A stretch of 31,945 nt of DNA from Reticulitermes lucifugus (Eukaryota > Arthropoda > Insecta > Blattodea > Rhinotermitidae). A program made the position numbers and the translations under genes. The notes under the pieces are model-generated. The model worked only from the letters and a program-made list of their open reading frames with translations. It did no database searches and was not told where the DNA came from. The first letter of the stretch is position 1, and every line of letters starts with the position of its first letter. Location: contig JAKCWW010005406.1 in NCBI GenBank assembly GCA_026260175.1, positions 4,307 through 36,251 on the forward strand, given 5' to 3'. Shown one piece after another: positions 1-10,729 of the stretch.

Positions 1-107
1 CTCACAAGAGACAGACATCCATGCCCCCGGTGGGATTCGAACCCACAATCCCAGAAAGCGAGCTGCCGCAGACCCACGCCTTAGACCGAGCGACCACTAG
101 GATCGGC
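1..107 (-). mobile_element. SINE family A, copy 1 (tRNA-derived), cut by the window edge
   Basis: Read on the minus strand from about 107, the sequence begins GCCGATCCTAGTGG, a tRNA-like A box, and continues to a perfect B box GGTTCGAATCC, the two internal promoter parts recognised by RNA polymerase III. A matching head occurs four more times in the window (near 1177, 1622, 21378 and 25263). The 5' bases do not pair with the bases after the B box as a tRNA acceptor stem would, so this is a SINE head and not a tRNA gene. The body runs off the left edge. Confidence 0.8.
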
Positions 108-112
108 ACATT

Positions 113-910
113 ATTGTTTGTTAGTTGCTAATATTAAGAAAGAATTACGTCATGCGTAATCATAAGCAAAACATTTCTTTCTTAAAGTATTTTTCCACTG
201 CACCAATCAGATTCGAGCAGTACCGAAAAAGAATAAAGCTACAGCACGTGGGTAAGTTTAGCAAGAAAACATTGGGATGAAGACTGAATTAGCAACGAAA
301 TATAGACTTCCATTAGTCATTGTTTTATTAGCCAATATTGCGCAATTAGCAGGTTCATTAAAATTTAAAGCCTTTTTTAAAACTTAATATTTTTAATTAT
401 AAACAAATGTTAACACTTCATTAAGTTACGTAAGACACATTAAATCAAGAAACTAGAAAATACATAACTCACTTCTGCGTTTATCTCACTCTGTATTCCA
501 ACAACAATCAAATCTCCCTCTAGCCTTACAGAAACGTGCAGATCTGCTACAACGGGAAACCTATCATTAACCTCTACAGGGCATCAAAACAATTCAAGAA
601 CCATTTGGCGAACAAAAATACACGTGATTAATGTGTTTAGTAATGCTTATTTAAACATTACTCAAGGGTTTATAAGTTACAATATCAAAGTGCCTTGAGT
701 TCTTCATACAAGTGTGTATCGAGGCCTTACACTTAGGCCTGGCTAGTATATAAGGCATGTGAAGTAAATTAGGGCTGTAAAAACCCATCCCTTGAAAAAC
801 AAAACCTCTTTATTCAAAAATTATTCCTTTGAAACTCTCAAAACTTGTTTCTTGTCCTGTCCCTGAAAAAGATATGGTCAAACCACCAAAAATTCGTGAA
901 AATATTTACC
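113..910. other. unassigned AT-rich DNA
   Basis: No open reading frame with a recognisable domain and no repeat family that I know. A short GC patch near 721-741 holds two AGGCCT palindromes. Otherwise nothing is seen. Confidence 0.5.
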
Positions 911-922
911 ACCTCCAGTTTT

Positions 923-1192
923 TTGCCTGTGGCGCAACAGCCCAACTCGGGCCTCCACCGCCTCATTGTTGAAGTATCTAGATCGCACACAATTAGACGC
1001 ACACACACCGCTGGACTCCTCTGAACGAGTGATCAGCCCGTCACAGAGGCTGCTACAACACACACAACAAACACAACAGACGAACATGCATGCCATCGGC
1101 GAGATTGGAACCCGCGATCCCAGCATTCGATGCTGCCGCAGACCTACGCCTTAGACCGCACGACCACTGGGATCGCGCCCCGCGCTCCCCCT
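923..1192 (-). mobile_element. SINE family A, copy 2, near full length
   Basis: On the minus strand the tRNA-like head starts near 1177 (GCGATCCCAGTGG). It has a slightly mutated B box (GGTTCCAATC), then the family body: a CTGATCACTCGTTCAGAGGA block, a GT-rich stretch, and an end reading GGGCTGTTGCGCCACAGG near 930. This matches copy 4 at 21378 along its whole length. The 9-bp word TCCAGTTTT lies on both sides (914-922 and 1193-1201) and may be the target-site duplication, although some 15 G-rich bases precede the normal start. The open reading frames on both strands here are products of the repeat. Confidence 0.82.
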
Positions 1193-1204
1193 TCCAGTTT
1201 TATT

Positions 1205-1620
1205 CTTAAATTCTTTCTTACATAATCAGCACAACGGAAACTTAGAGAAGTAAATATTTCCTTCTTTATTAGTTTGGTAATATCAGGACAGATGTCTCTG
1301 AGGCCCGGGTTTAAAATCTAAGCATATTCATGCAGGCTGTGTGGTACAAACAGCGACATTTTTGCAGAAGTTTCTGCCGATTGTTTCTACTTTATATTCG
1401 TATTAATTATTTCACCATCCTCCAGGTGTGAATGAAGTCTCATAAACTTCGATCTGACACGTGGCTGCATTCAGAGAATACAATATACAGATAACCAAAT
1501 TGTTTATAGCTGACTAAGTTTATTTCTCGTGAATGCTATGCCCTTGTTTGCTGCGATACAGGCTACAAGACCAAAACGAAAATCTCATCCTTCGAAAGTA
1601 TGGCCTATGTAAATGTCTTT
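1205..1620. other. unassigned DNA between two SINEs
   Basis: AT-rich sequence with no coding signature, RNA gene or repeat that I recognise. Confidence 0.5.
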
Positions 1621-1621
1621 A

Positions 1622-1867
1622 GAGGATACCGGTGGCCGCGCGATCTAAGGCGTAGGATAACGGCCGTTCGCTTGCTGAGATTGTGGGTTCGAATCCCGCC
1701 GGGGACATGGCTGTCTCTTATGAATGTTGTGTGTTGCCAGGTAGAGGTCTCTGCGACGGGCCGATCCCTCATCCAGAGGAGTCCTACCGATTGTGTGTGT
1801 GTGTCATTGACTCTGATCACGTGTAATAATAGCCCTCTACACCTACAACGAGAATGTAGAAGGAGTC
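1622..1867 (+). mobile_element. SINE family A, copy 3, diverged 3' half
   Basis: The head contains GGTGGCCGCGCGATCTAAGG (A box) and a perfect B box GGTTCGAATCC at 1686-1696. The body keeps the family blocks (GGGCCGATCCCTCATCCAGAG, a GTGTGTGTGTGT run at 1793-1804, and an AACGAGAATG end), but the terminal GGCTGTTGCGCC is lost. The 99-codon open reading frame starting at 1600 is a by-product of this insertion. Confidence 0.78.
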
Positions 1868-1913
1868 AGACTAAGACAGAAAGAAAGAAATGTGTTTAGA
1901 ATCCTGATCTCGT

Positions 1914-1933
1914 TATCGATATTGATATCGATA
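1914..1933. repeat. paired TATCGATA palindromes
   Basis: The 8-bp palindrome TATCGATA occurs at 1914-1921 and again at 1926-1933, so the unit is both directly and invertedly repeated. No function is shown. Confidence 0.6.
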
Positions 1934-4734
1934 TATGGCGCAGATAATATTAAATCATACTACCTTAAGGAACTCTGTGTTTATAACCGTCGTATAAAAT
2001 CTGGTGGTTTCGTTGTTGGTTTATATACCGACGCCTTCGAGAAACACGCTATGTTTTATCGATAGTAGATGCAAATAATACAAATATGGATTTTATGTGA
2101 AATAATAACTGGCATGGGAATCCCGAAGTACGCGGAGAGGATACTGTCCCAGTACCACTTTACCCACTACGAATTCCACATAAGACTATACTAGGCCCGA
2201 ATAAGAGGCTCCGCGGTGATAAGCCGATGACTGACTGCCCCAGAAAAGTGGTGGCCTAGGAAATTTGGTGAAATCATATTTAACCTTTGTCTATATCTTC
2301 ACTCGCGACATATTGAAATTCTTATAATGGACAGAAAATATTCGGGGAGAAATGTGCAGGCCGTATTCAAATCGGATTCGTGTACACAGTTTTACATCAC
2401 AACGTTGAGGTGGACTTTATGTTATTTTCATATATTTCGGTGTGAGTTGTAGTTGTCGACATAATTTGTTGTACCATATAGCTGCATTTATTCTGTGTAC
2501 ATTTGTCGGAATAAGACTGTATGTTGAGGTGGACGTTACCCCGAAGTAACCTTATTGGATTTATTCAGATGAAAGCTGGAAGAGTACAAAACAAGCCGCT
2601 ACCACTCCCTCTCCCATTATGCTCAGTACTTCATCCACAGTTAATCGTCCCATTCGATGTCACCTGTATAAACCGTTCAGTTAAGAAAGCGATGTTAAAT
2701 AAACACAGAAGGGAACAGCCGGTTTTTCTGGAAATGCAGCCTACTTCATACCTTTTACAGTAACATAATTTCATGACACGGCATGCCCTTCACGCAATTT
2801 TTGTTGCCCATTTCTCACACATTTACTTACATTCCAGAAGCACCACCAGTCTCTGAGGTGTCACTGTCAACGATTTCGTGTTCCCTTAGGGGCTATAGCG
2901 CAGCTGCTGCAGGAACAATATCGCATAGAAATTAAGCTTCCATGAGGCTTCGTGATTGTGTAACAAACGATTAACGTAATGACTGTAACATTAGTCTTAA
3001 TCTGCAGCGTACATCATTATCTGTGGATGTAATGTCTGCAGATTATAAATAATGGTCAGTAGACGCCCTTGATTTGGGCTGGTTTCATTCCGTAGCGTCA
3101 TGCTGCATGTACGGCGTACTGTAATTGTCTCATTTAAGTAGTTTGGATATAATTTACACATCTAACAGCTGTTACTTCATTTGTGGGCACGTACAAGGTT
3201 AATTATCCAAGTTCACTAATTGTAACAGTACGGTCGTTATCAGATAATTGGTTCCAAGAACAGGTTTTCGTAAGTCTTTTTGAGGTGCGAAGAGCAGTGT
3301 AAGTAACTCCATACGCAGGCGCAGTGTGAAGTTCTCATATATTATAGATAATCAGGCACACATACTTAGTGTAATACTTTTTTTTTGCTTCTTGTGTTTT
3401 TGCCTGTTTATTTCCAGAAATTTCCTTCATCAAGATGTGAGTAGGGAAATTTCATTAACATAAAAAATTTTCAGTCTAGACTAAGGAGATGCTATAATTA
3501 AAGGATTCCAAAACACGCCTTCAAGAGCTGACTGTGTACAATCGCCCTGTTGTTCAAAGGATACACACTAAAGTGCTCACGGTTACAAATCAAGAGCAAA
3601 GTCGTGTACTGTCTTGGGCCACTCAAAAACATGGATCGTGTGCTCGATATGTGTATACCGGTATATGCGTTTTTTGTGAGGTTATATTACGGGGCGTAGG
3701 TACAGGACTAGCTACGTGCTGATCCCCCCTTCCAAAGACTCTTAACTAACGACCAACCAATACTCAGAAACCCACAAGACAGAAGAACATGGGCCACACT
3801 GGCCTGTAAGTGACATTGAATGTGAAATTGACAAGTGCTTTGCATTCAGGATTGATTTTAAATGTGTCTGCACGTATCAGGATCACCAGAAGTGCATATG
3901 TAAGCCGAATTATGCTGTCATCTCTGATGGTATTAACGGACAACTTTCCCGTCTACATAATTCGTTTCGCTACGATATGCTACTCCTTGTAATTACGGTG
4001 ATCGACCGCCAGAGCGCTCTACTAAAAACACAAGGTAGGTGTTACTTAAGGTGCCAGTTAGACGAATATCTTGCTGACAGCGCAATCAACACACAACAAA
4101 GCTGAAGAAGCGTCTGAAGGAAGTGTCACGAAGGAAAGTAACGTTAGCTCGTAAGAGTAGTACGTTGTTTACTCCTGCAAAATTCGACATTTCACCAGCT
4201 ATTATTGTACAAAAAAAAAGGAAAATTCGAGAAGTATTATTTAAATAGTGTTATTAGTATCCACGTGTTCAATAAATACATCTTTCATTTTTGGTACTTC
4301 GCTAAAAATTGTCTTTCATCAATTCGTATGTCTGTTGACTCACTGAAACATAGATTAGAGGCGATGCTGAGTGCTGCGCTTTATTTTTACAGTTAAACAT
4401 TCGAGCGTGCTCTGAATAAAAATAAACTGATGTAATAAAGAATATATGCACCTTTTCAACCTCAATAGATAATCAGCTTAACTCGATGCCCCCTGCATTA
4501 CGAATCCACACAAAATGTCGCGGACGTGTATCCAACCATAAAGCGATATTCAAATTCTTGCGTCCAGCATGCTATCAGTTGAACCGAGCGCGTCTTTACT
4601 GATTACTGGGTCAATTCACGTGAAGAATAATATGCACAAATGGACAAAGGGAACGATTGCCTGAGGACATCGTGCCTAGAGTTGAGAAATGTCAAAATAT
4701 TCCGTTCACTATTCAAAGAACATTTCATTACTTT
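1934..4734. other. unassigned AT-rich DNA, 2.8 kb
   Basis: Open reading frames are at most about 80 codons and none has a recognisable domain. One short direct repeat, GTTGAGGTGGAC, occurs at about 2404 and 2523, roughly 120 bp apart. There is a poly-T run near 3379 and a poly-A run near 4211. No RNA gene or mobile-element signature is seen. Confidence 0.5.
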
Positions 4735-4735
4735 T

Positions 4736-5281
4736 TAAGGCTCTTTCGTAAAATTTTGAAAAGCGACTATTAGCTTGTTGTGTCTGTCTGTCTGTCCGTC
4801 CGTCTGTCTTTGTGTCAGTCCGTCCACATGCAATATCTCGGTTCCCACGTGACGAATTTTCATGAAATTTGATATGCGTATTTTTTCGAAAATACGTCGA
4901 GAAAATTCAAGTTTCATTAAATCTGAGAAGAATAACAGGAACTTTACATGAAGACCTATAAAAATTTAGAATAGTAATTCGCTGAATTCTTCTTAGAATC
5001 AGAAACGTTTCAGACAAAATTGCAACAAAAATCAAAACAAATACTTTATGTATAATAACTTTTTTTTTCGAAAATCGTAACCTTTATGAGATAATGTGGA
5101 AAAATATTGCAGAGCCGGATAGGCCACAGATGACAATATAATACGACGCATGCGCATTGCATGCTTGATAACTAAGGCTACAAACACACACTCAGTATAC
5201 GTAATACATATTGCTTTTCCACGGCAAAAATGGTTATGCGAACGTGCCTCAATGTTGCGTTAATACGTACAATGCCTGTCC
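4736..5281 (-). repeat. GACA-core dispersed repeat, copy 1
   Basis: On the minus strand the copy begins near 5281 (GGACAGGCATTGTA) and runs through AACCATT-type and GCCGTGGAAAAGCAATATG blocks. It then has the ATGCAGCATGC-like and CATCTGTGGCCTATCCGGCT blocks, a TTAATGAAACTTGAATTTTC block, and a GGAC/GACA tandem stretch at about 4779-4830, ending GAAAGAGCC near 4738. Copies 2 and 3 show the same order of blocks. There is no tRNA-like head, reverse transcriptase or transposase, so it is non-autonomous. Short frames across its tail are spurious. Class is unknown: a SINE-like retroelement or a MITE. Confidence 0.8.
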
Positions 5282-5868
5282 TGTTTAAACACAATAAAAT
5301 CCCCAAGGTCCACAAAAGTTGAGATATGGGATAACAGCAAAGCAACAGGATGTTACAGTAACGGTAGTTCTGTAGACGTAGACGTATTTGCCGAAGTTCT
5401 ATACATTCATCTCAAATCACACACTCATTACGATATGCTGTACCTCCCTGCAGCATGTGGAACTGGCGCCGAGAAATAACTTTCAAAACACGAAGATTAA
5501 CATGATGAGACAAGGCCGACCAGTTTAAAATCTCCGCCACAGAGCCACGACTGCTTTAGTCCATCCGAGAGAACGAGAAATACATCATCTTGGAACTGAA
5601 ACAGGCCGATGTGATTCATGCAGTAATAATGTTCTATGGAGTTCTATTAAGTCTCCTGAAGCCTGTGGAATACTTATGACTAAATACACATTTTTGCAAA
5701 ACCACTTTGAAATAAAAGTGTACTTTTTGATGCAGAAATTGGATAAAATTTTTAAATTTTATTTAAAAAATAAAATTTTTAAACACGTATACGAAAAGCA
5801 AACTTTTATTACTAATGACACAAAAATAATCCCGAAGCCGATTACGCACAAAGATAGGAAAATAACAA
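5282..5868. other. spacer between two head-to-head GACA-core repeats
   Basis: About 590 bp of AT-rich sequence. A strongly A/T stretch at 5680-5800 includes TTTTTAAATTTTATTTAAAA. No gene or known repeat is seen. Confidence 0.55.
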
Positions 5869-6413
5869 GACAGGCACTGTAGGTATAACGTAACTTTGAG
5901 GCGCGTTCGTGCAACCATTGTTGCCGTGGAAAAGCAATGAGTATTACAGATTCTGAGTGTGTCTGTAGACTTAGTTATGCAGCATGCGAGGCACGCAACT
6001 CCGTATTATATTGTCATCTGTGGCCTGTCCGGCTCTACCATATTTTTCCACATTACCTCACAAAAGGCATAATTTTGGAAAAAAAACGTTATCGAACAAA
6101 AATGTGTTTTGATTCTCTCTAAAACTTTCGTCTGAAACATTTCTCATTCTAAGAAGAGCTGAGCGAGATATCATAACTGTACATCGGTTTTCACGTAAAG
6201 TACTCGTTCTTCTTGTCAGATTTTAATGAAACTTGAATTTTCTGGACATGTTTTCGAAAAGACATTAAATATCAAATTTCATGAAAATCTGTCCATTGGC
6301 AGCCAAGTTGTTTATGCGGACGGACGGACAGACAGACATACATACAGACAGAGAGACATGAGGAAGCTAATAGTGGCTTTTCGAAATTTTGCTAAAGCGC
6401 CTAAAGATTAAGG
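5869..6413 (+). repeat. GACA-core dispersed repeat, copy 2
   Basis: It starts GACAGGCACTGTAGG and continues CCATTGTTGCCGTGGAAAAG, ATGCAGCATGCGAGG, CATCTGTGGCCTGTCCGGCT and TTTTAATGAAACTTGAATTT. A GGAC/GACA/TACA microsatellite follows at 6316-6358, and the copy ends near GCTAAAGCGCCTAAA. By eye it is about 80% identical to copy 3 over the first 170 bp. It is opposed to copy 1, so the two form a long inverted repeat. Confidence 0.82.
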
Positions 6414-7892
6414 TAAAATTACTAATACTATACTTACCAATTTCATTATAAACGAAATGCGTTTGCAGAACTCCTGAAAATCGCTGATGGAAAATCAGGG
6501 ATCCGCGTAACGCAGTTTGAACACCACAGCCTTAGAATTTTACGCAGAAGTATTGGGTGAGAATCTCGATAGCGGTTTTCTACATTTTGACGGAATATTT
6601 TTTCTTTTCTTTTTTCTCCTTACGATTGCAGGGACAGTCCCTTTTGAATAGTTAATACTCGCTCAGATCGTCGATAAATTCCTGGACTTTCAAGAAACCC
6701 AAAGATTATTGTATACACAAAAGCCATTAAATTATCCCTCAGATGAATCCAGTTCACCTCGTCACAATATACATCTCTACGATCAACTGTGCCTAAATTG
6801 TCCAAACGCCTCTACGCTTCATGTTTTCACACTAATATTCTGTTAGGTTGGTATCTTAATGTAGGAAAAGAAAGTTTTTTCCCCCAGTCCTTATCTACTG
6901 CACTTTCCATTGTATTCATCATTACACGAGAGTCTGCAGCTGAACTGGTGTTCTTGAAGAACACAAATTCAGTCGACGTGAACGGGTACTACTGGGTTTT
7001 CCACTCATCGACAGCTTGGGAATTCGTAAAATAATTATCTCGTTATAACCACAATTCTTTAGAAGGAAGTCAACTTACATCACGCCACGCAATGCATGTT
7101 TGACGGCCCCAATATACATTATTTGTTATGTGATAAACGTTGGATTGGTGTGGGATAGTGTGATAAAAGTTAAGTGGAATTCTTGTACTTATCAGATAGC
7201 TTATTTGGGGGCGGCGAAACATATTACAAATGGTATGGCTTGGCGTGGTGTCGAGTAGAGTGGGGTTAAACAGAGCTGCAAATTCATTCTCGCTCCTCTG
7301 ATTAATATCATGTTCTCCAAGAACTGCAGTGAGACTCGTCATTGTGATAAGATTATTTCAAACAACCAAGGCCTTTAAAGTGTAAAGCACATCACACATA
7401 GGCGCATTTGTATATGTACATGAAGTCCAATGACGGTACTTTTCATAGTTTGTGACTTTAAATGCAATGAAATGAAACTCAAGTTTCAGAACAAAAAGCA
7501 AATAATATTATTCATAGAAATGCCGGTGTCAAATAGACAACCATATTGCGGTCTTTCTGCATTGCCTTATGTTGGTATTGTTCTATCTACAATGTGTGTA
7601 CAATCCTCCACATAAAAAAGACCGACAGCTTTCCAAAGACAAAATCCACAATTTCAAAAGTTTAAAAGTTTGAATATTTTAAGAAATAACAAGTCAGAAA
7701 TTATCCATCGGGCGTAACACTTCTGATGAGTTTGGTTTGTTATTTTCCCTCTTATACATAAAATTCCTATTATTCGTCAAAACTCTCAATGCAGTCTAAA
7801 CGAACAAACTAACTTCTTTTGTATTTCTCGTAGGATGATATATTTTAATCGTCAACTATTTCTTCGTCCTCTTTAGTGCCACTTTATTGCTT
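6414..7892. other. unassigned AT-rich DNA, 1.5 kb
   Basis: No recognisable gene. A pyrimidine tract ending TACGATTGCAG at 6601-6631 resembles a splice acceptor, but all three frames after it stop within about 25 bases. Frames of 60-90 codons near 6789 and 7070 have no recognisable domain. Confidence 0.5.
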
Positions 7893-8030
7893 GTACTTAT
7901 CTCGTAAAGGTCGAGGTATTGTGTTTCCTGTACTTCTGTCGTAAAAGGAGAGATATCGTGTTATCTGTACGTATCTCATAAAGGGCGAGATATCATGTTC
8001 CCTGTACTTGTCTCGTAAACGACGAGATAT
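7893..8030 (+). repeat. 37-bp minisatellite, 3.7 units, with an inverted repeat in most units
   Basis: Units start at GTAC: 7893-7929, 7930-7966, 7967-8003 and 8004 to about 8030. Three are exactly 37 bp; the last is partial. A typical unit reads GTACTTATCTCGTAAAGG followed by a CGAGATATCGTGTT-like half. Within a unit, ATCTC(G) and (C)GAGAT can pair as a short hairpin around TAAAGG. The stem is 7 bp with one wobble pair in unit 1 and at least 5 bp in units 3 and 4; it is broken in unit 2. Confidence 0.85.
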
Positions 8031-8159
8031 TTAGGTCGTTATTTTTCCTTAGGCGTCAGTTCGTACCTTACATTTAAGTCTGTCTCCATCATAAATAATA
8101 GTCATAAATGTGTGTACGTCTTCGTGTAAAGTGTGTATTATTTTGGTTCATTTTAACCA

Positions 8160-8310
8160 AAATCTAAAAAATCCATGTCGAGCAATTTTAGTAAAAATCC
8201 CAAGTATGAAATTTCACAAAAATCTGTCCTCTGGAAGTAGTCTTAATCCATGTAGATACACGGAAGTACGGGCATGAGAAGTCAATTAGTCGCTACTGGC
8301 TATGCAAAGA
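8160..8310 (+). repeat. worn 3' fragment of the GACA-core repeat
   Basis: The words ATCCATGTCGAGCAATTT, GAAATTTCACAAAAATCTGT and GTCAATTAGTCGCT follow in the same order as the corresponding words near the 3' end of copies 1-3, but the GACA tract is almost erased. The assignment is by eye and uncertain. Confidence 0.45.
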
Positions 8311-8845
8311 TTCCTAAAATGAATTCATTACATGTGGACAACCCTTGTAAGGTATTATCAAATGGACCGATGGGACAGACAGATTAGCTTACTATGTAGC
8401 CCATTTGAAAGTCTGATTAACAATGGTTTCGTTCCACGTAGTCAAAAACCCAATCCACCAATTTACAGATTGTGCCCCCGGGCAGCTATCTTCTGATATG
8501 TAGAACCAATTAATGCTTATGTACATTACAAATCAGTGCGGGACGCTTTCGTCTATTGTATAATTATCACTCATTTGTCGTCTTCATTAACATTATTTTT
8601 CATCCTTTTCATAATAAAAATTCGTCTTCTCTCTTTCATTTGATATACATATAAAGTTTGTGGTTGTAACAAAACGACTTACACTAGGGAATGTACTTTC
8701 AACTCATTCCTTTAATGCCGGATATATCTACAGAAGCACACTGCTCTTTCCTTTTCCACTTAAGGCTGAATCAAAACTTCACTTAATACCTTATTTATTT
8801 CCGGAACGCCAGTGCCGTAACATGAAGGATAACACAGCTACAAAC

Positions 8846-9035
8846 TTTCTGGGCAAGTGGGTATGACGGTAACCCTCGAGGAGTGCTGGGTTTGAATCTC
8901 GGCCTCCTGATACCTCATATACTGACTGTAATATTTTATAGTTTTTCCCCGTCTATCCAGTTGTTACCTCTGGGATGTTACCTCTGGGATGTTACCTCAA
9001 TCACGTCATGACAGCCTTCTTCCAAACTCTTGCCA
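8846..9035 (+). mobile_element. probable degenerate SINE with a tRNA-like B box
   Basis: GGTTTGAATCTCGG near 8888 resembles a pol III B box with its tRNA-like context, followed by a GTTTTTCCCCGTC block like the bodies of other insect SINEs. Inside is a small tandem repeat: the 14-bp unit GTTACCTCTGGGAT at 8963-8976 and 8977-8990, with a partial third to 8998. The ends are not defined and no target-site duplication was found. Confidence 0.5.
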
Positions 9036-9127
9036 TTTCATAATTTAAAAGCCACACTAATATTCTGCGATATACAAAATGAGATACTGAAAAGGTGGTA
9101 AAATAAAGCATAAAAATATAATATGTC

Positions 9128-9143
9128 ATGGTAAAGATGATGA
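9128..9143 (+). repeat. 5' copy of a 16-bp target-site duplication
   Basis: ATGGTAAAGATGATGA recurs exactly at 9533-9548, flanking the retrotransposon tail between them. Confidence 0.8.
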
Positions 9144-9532
9144 ACTTTTGAAAGGAAAATCCTTAGACGAATATATGGACCAGTAAATGAAGGAGGTAGA
9201 TGGCGAATCAGATATAATGATGAATTATACCAGCTATTTAATGAACCAGAAATAGTAAAAGAAGTTAAATCAAGGAGAGTAAGATGGTTGGGGCACCTAT
9301 TTAGAACAGAAGAGCAATATCCATGTAGAAAACTTACCTTCACTAGACCCTACAGTACACGAAAAATTGGATGACCACCAAAAAGATGGCTCGACTGTGC
9401 GGAAAAAGATCTTAGAGAGTGTGCAGTAAGCAGATGGAAAACAAGAGCACTGGACAGAGTCCAATGGAAGAGTATCACTAAGGCGGTCAAGGCTGGAAAA
9501 CAGCTGTCGAAACAATGATGATGATGATGACG
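9144..9532 (+). mobile_element. 5'-truncated non-LTR retrotransposon, 3' end only
   Basis: One frame from 9147 to the stop at 9516-9518 encodes the carboxy-terminal tail found after the reverse transcriptase of RTE/jockey-type elements. Visible motifs are KILRRIYGPVNEGGRW, RRVRWLGHLFRTEE, PPKRWLDCAEKDLRE and ALDRVQWKSI. A TGA at 9372-9374 interrupts the frame where a GR or GK pair is usual, so it is a pseudogene. The copy ends in a short GAT repeat (9515-9530), a tail type known for RTE-like elements. It is bounded by an exact 16-bp target-site duplication. Only about 390 bp of a multi-kilobase element is present, as expected from aborted target-primed reverse transcription. Clade assignment is tentative. 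Confidence 0.87.
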
Positions 9533-9548
9533 ATGGTAAAGATGATGA
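9533..9548 (+). repeat. 3' copy of the 16-bp target-site duplication
   Basis: Exact repeat of 9128-9143, directly after the GAT-rich tail of the retrotransposon. Confidence 0.8.
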
Positions 9549-10725
9549 CAATTATCAAAGTCATTGCAGTTCAGTAGTATGAAGAACGAGTCATTTATGC
9601 AAGAGATTTTCTATTATAAAGCATTTAAAATATAACTCTATGTAAGATCGACTAAGTATTTGAAGACTGTCACTGTGAAAGAACAAACAAAACAAAAACA
9701 CGTTTATCTCACTGTACTAAAGGTACGGATAGAAGTGTCATCGAAACGTCGCCTCTGTACGTAGCACCAGCCTTTGCACTTGTCCCACAGAGCACTTCCC
9801 TGCATTCCCCTCCTGCTGACTAGCAATTTCTATCACAGGAATATTTGTTGTCTTAACCCATGACTCCCTTCGCTTTAGTCACGTGCTGTGGACTTGCTGT
9901 GTTGGGCCAATTAGGACATGGGCAGAGGGTAGGAAGTACCGGGATTCATCCCCACATATTATGAGCCGTCTTTCTTTAGCTTCAGTAAAATAACAATCTA
10001 TTTTCTGTTGGCTGCTTAACGAGAGGGGGGAGCGAGCTAACACGCACATTAAACATCCACCTTCGTACAAAAGGCACGTTTCTCTATCACATCTTTTATA
10101 CTTCCATTAAGTTTCATTCGACACTGAAATCAGCTGCTTCATTATATGAGTTTATCAAGCGAAAGTAGATTAAATTATGCCTTGTGTCCCAGACAATGTA
10201 ATTTTAGTCGAAATTCGGATTATCGTATTTTTAAAAGCACAGACTTGCGAATGTAAGGTGTAAGATAATACAATTTCTCTATGATTCTTTTCATCAGAAA
10301 GCAAGGGAAATCATAGCATAAAAATACTCAATAAATGCTTTTAAATGTGGCAAAGGTAAAACATTTGTTAATAAGAGTCACAAATTAAAACTACACTAAT
10401 AATAAAGTTAAGAAGAGATTAAATTCGGGGGCGCATGCTACAATCCCCTTCAGAATATTTTGTCTTAAAATATCCAAAATTGCAATTTTAACTGTTGCTT
10501 TTTTATGTGGTCCTATAACATACTCTCTCTCTCTCACATGGGTGTTCGTCAGTAGTCTATTGTGAAGCATATTTGGACCGAAAATAGGGGAAATAAAAGA
10601 AGGCCAAAGAAAACTGCACATTGGTTTTCGTAATTTGTATTTTTGACCAAGCGTTATGAGGCACACGAGATGGGTAGGCATGTAACACGCATGAAAAAGA
10701 AAAAGTACATACAGATTTCTTTCAA
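9549..10725. other. unassigned AT-rich DNA, 1.2 kb
   Basis: No recognisable domain in any frame. A short CT microsatellite lies at about 10523-10537. A CGAAACGTCG word near 9740 matches part of the foldback element arm at 13066-13132, but it is too short to claim a copy. Confidence 0.5.
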
Positions 10726-10729
10726 AATA

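Noticed and set aside
1-107. A tRNA gene at this and the other SINE heads
   Set aside because: A and B boxes are present, but the ends do not form an acceptor stem and a shared SINE body follows.
4735-4917. Frame rich in Asp, Gln and Thr repeats (also at 6226-6411 and 11661-11903)
   Set aside because: It is simply the translation of the GACA-core repeat, which recurs in three places.
6601-6660. Strong splice-acceptor-like site (pyrimidine tract, then GATTGCAG)
   Set aside because: All three frames downstream stop within about 25 bases and no partner exon is recognisable; a non-coding exon cannot be excluded.
7893-8030. CRISPR-like array
   Set aside because: The units are contiguous without unique spacers, so it is a minisatellite in a eukaryotic setting.
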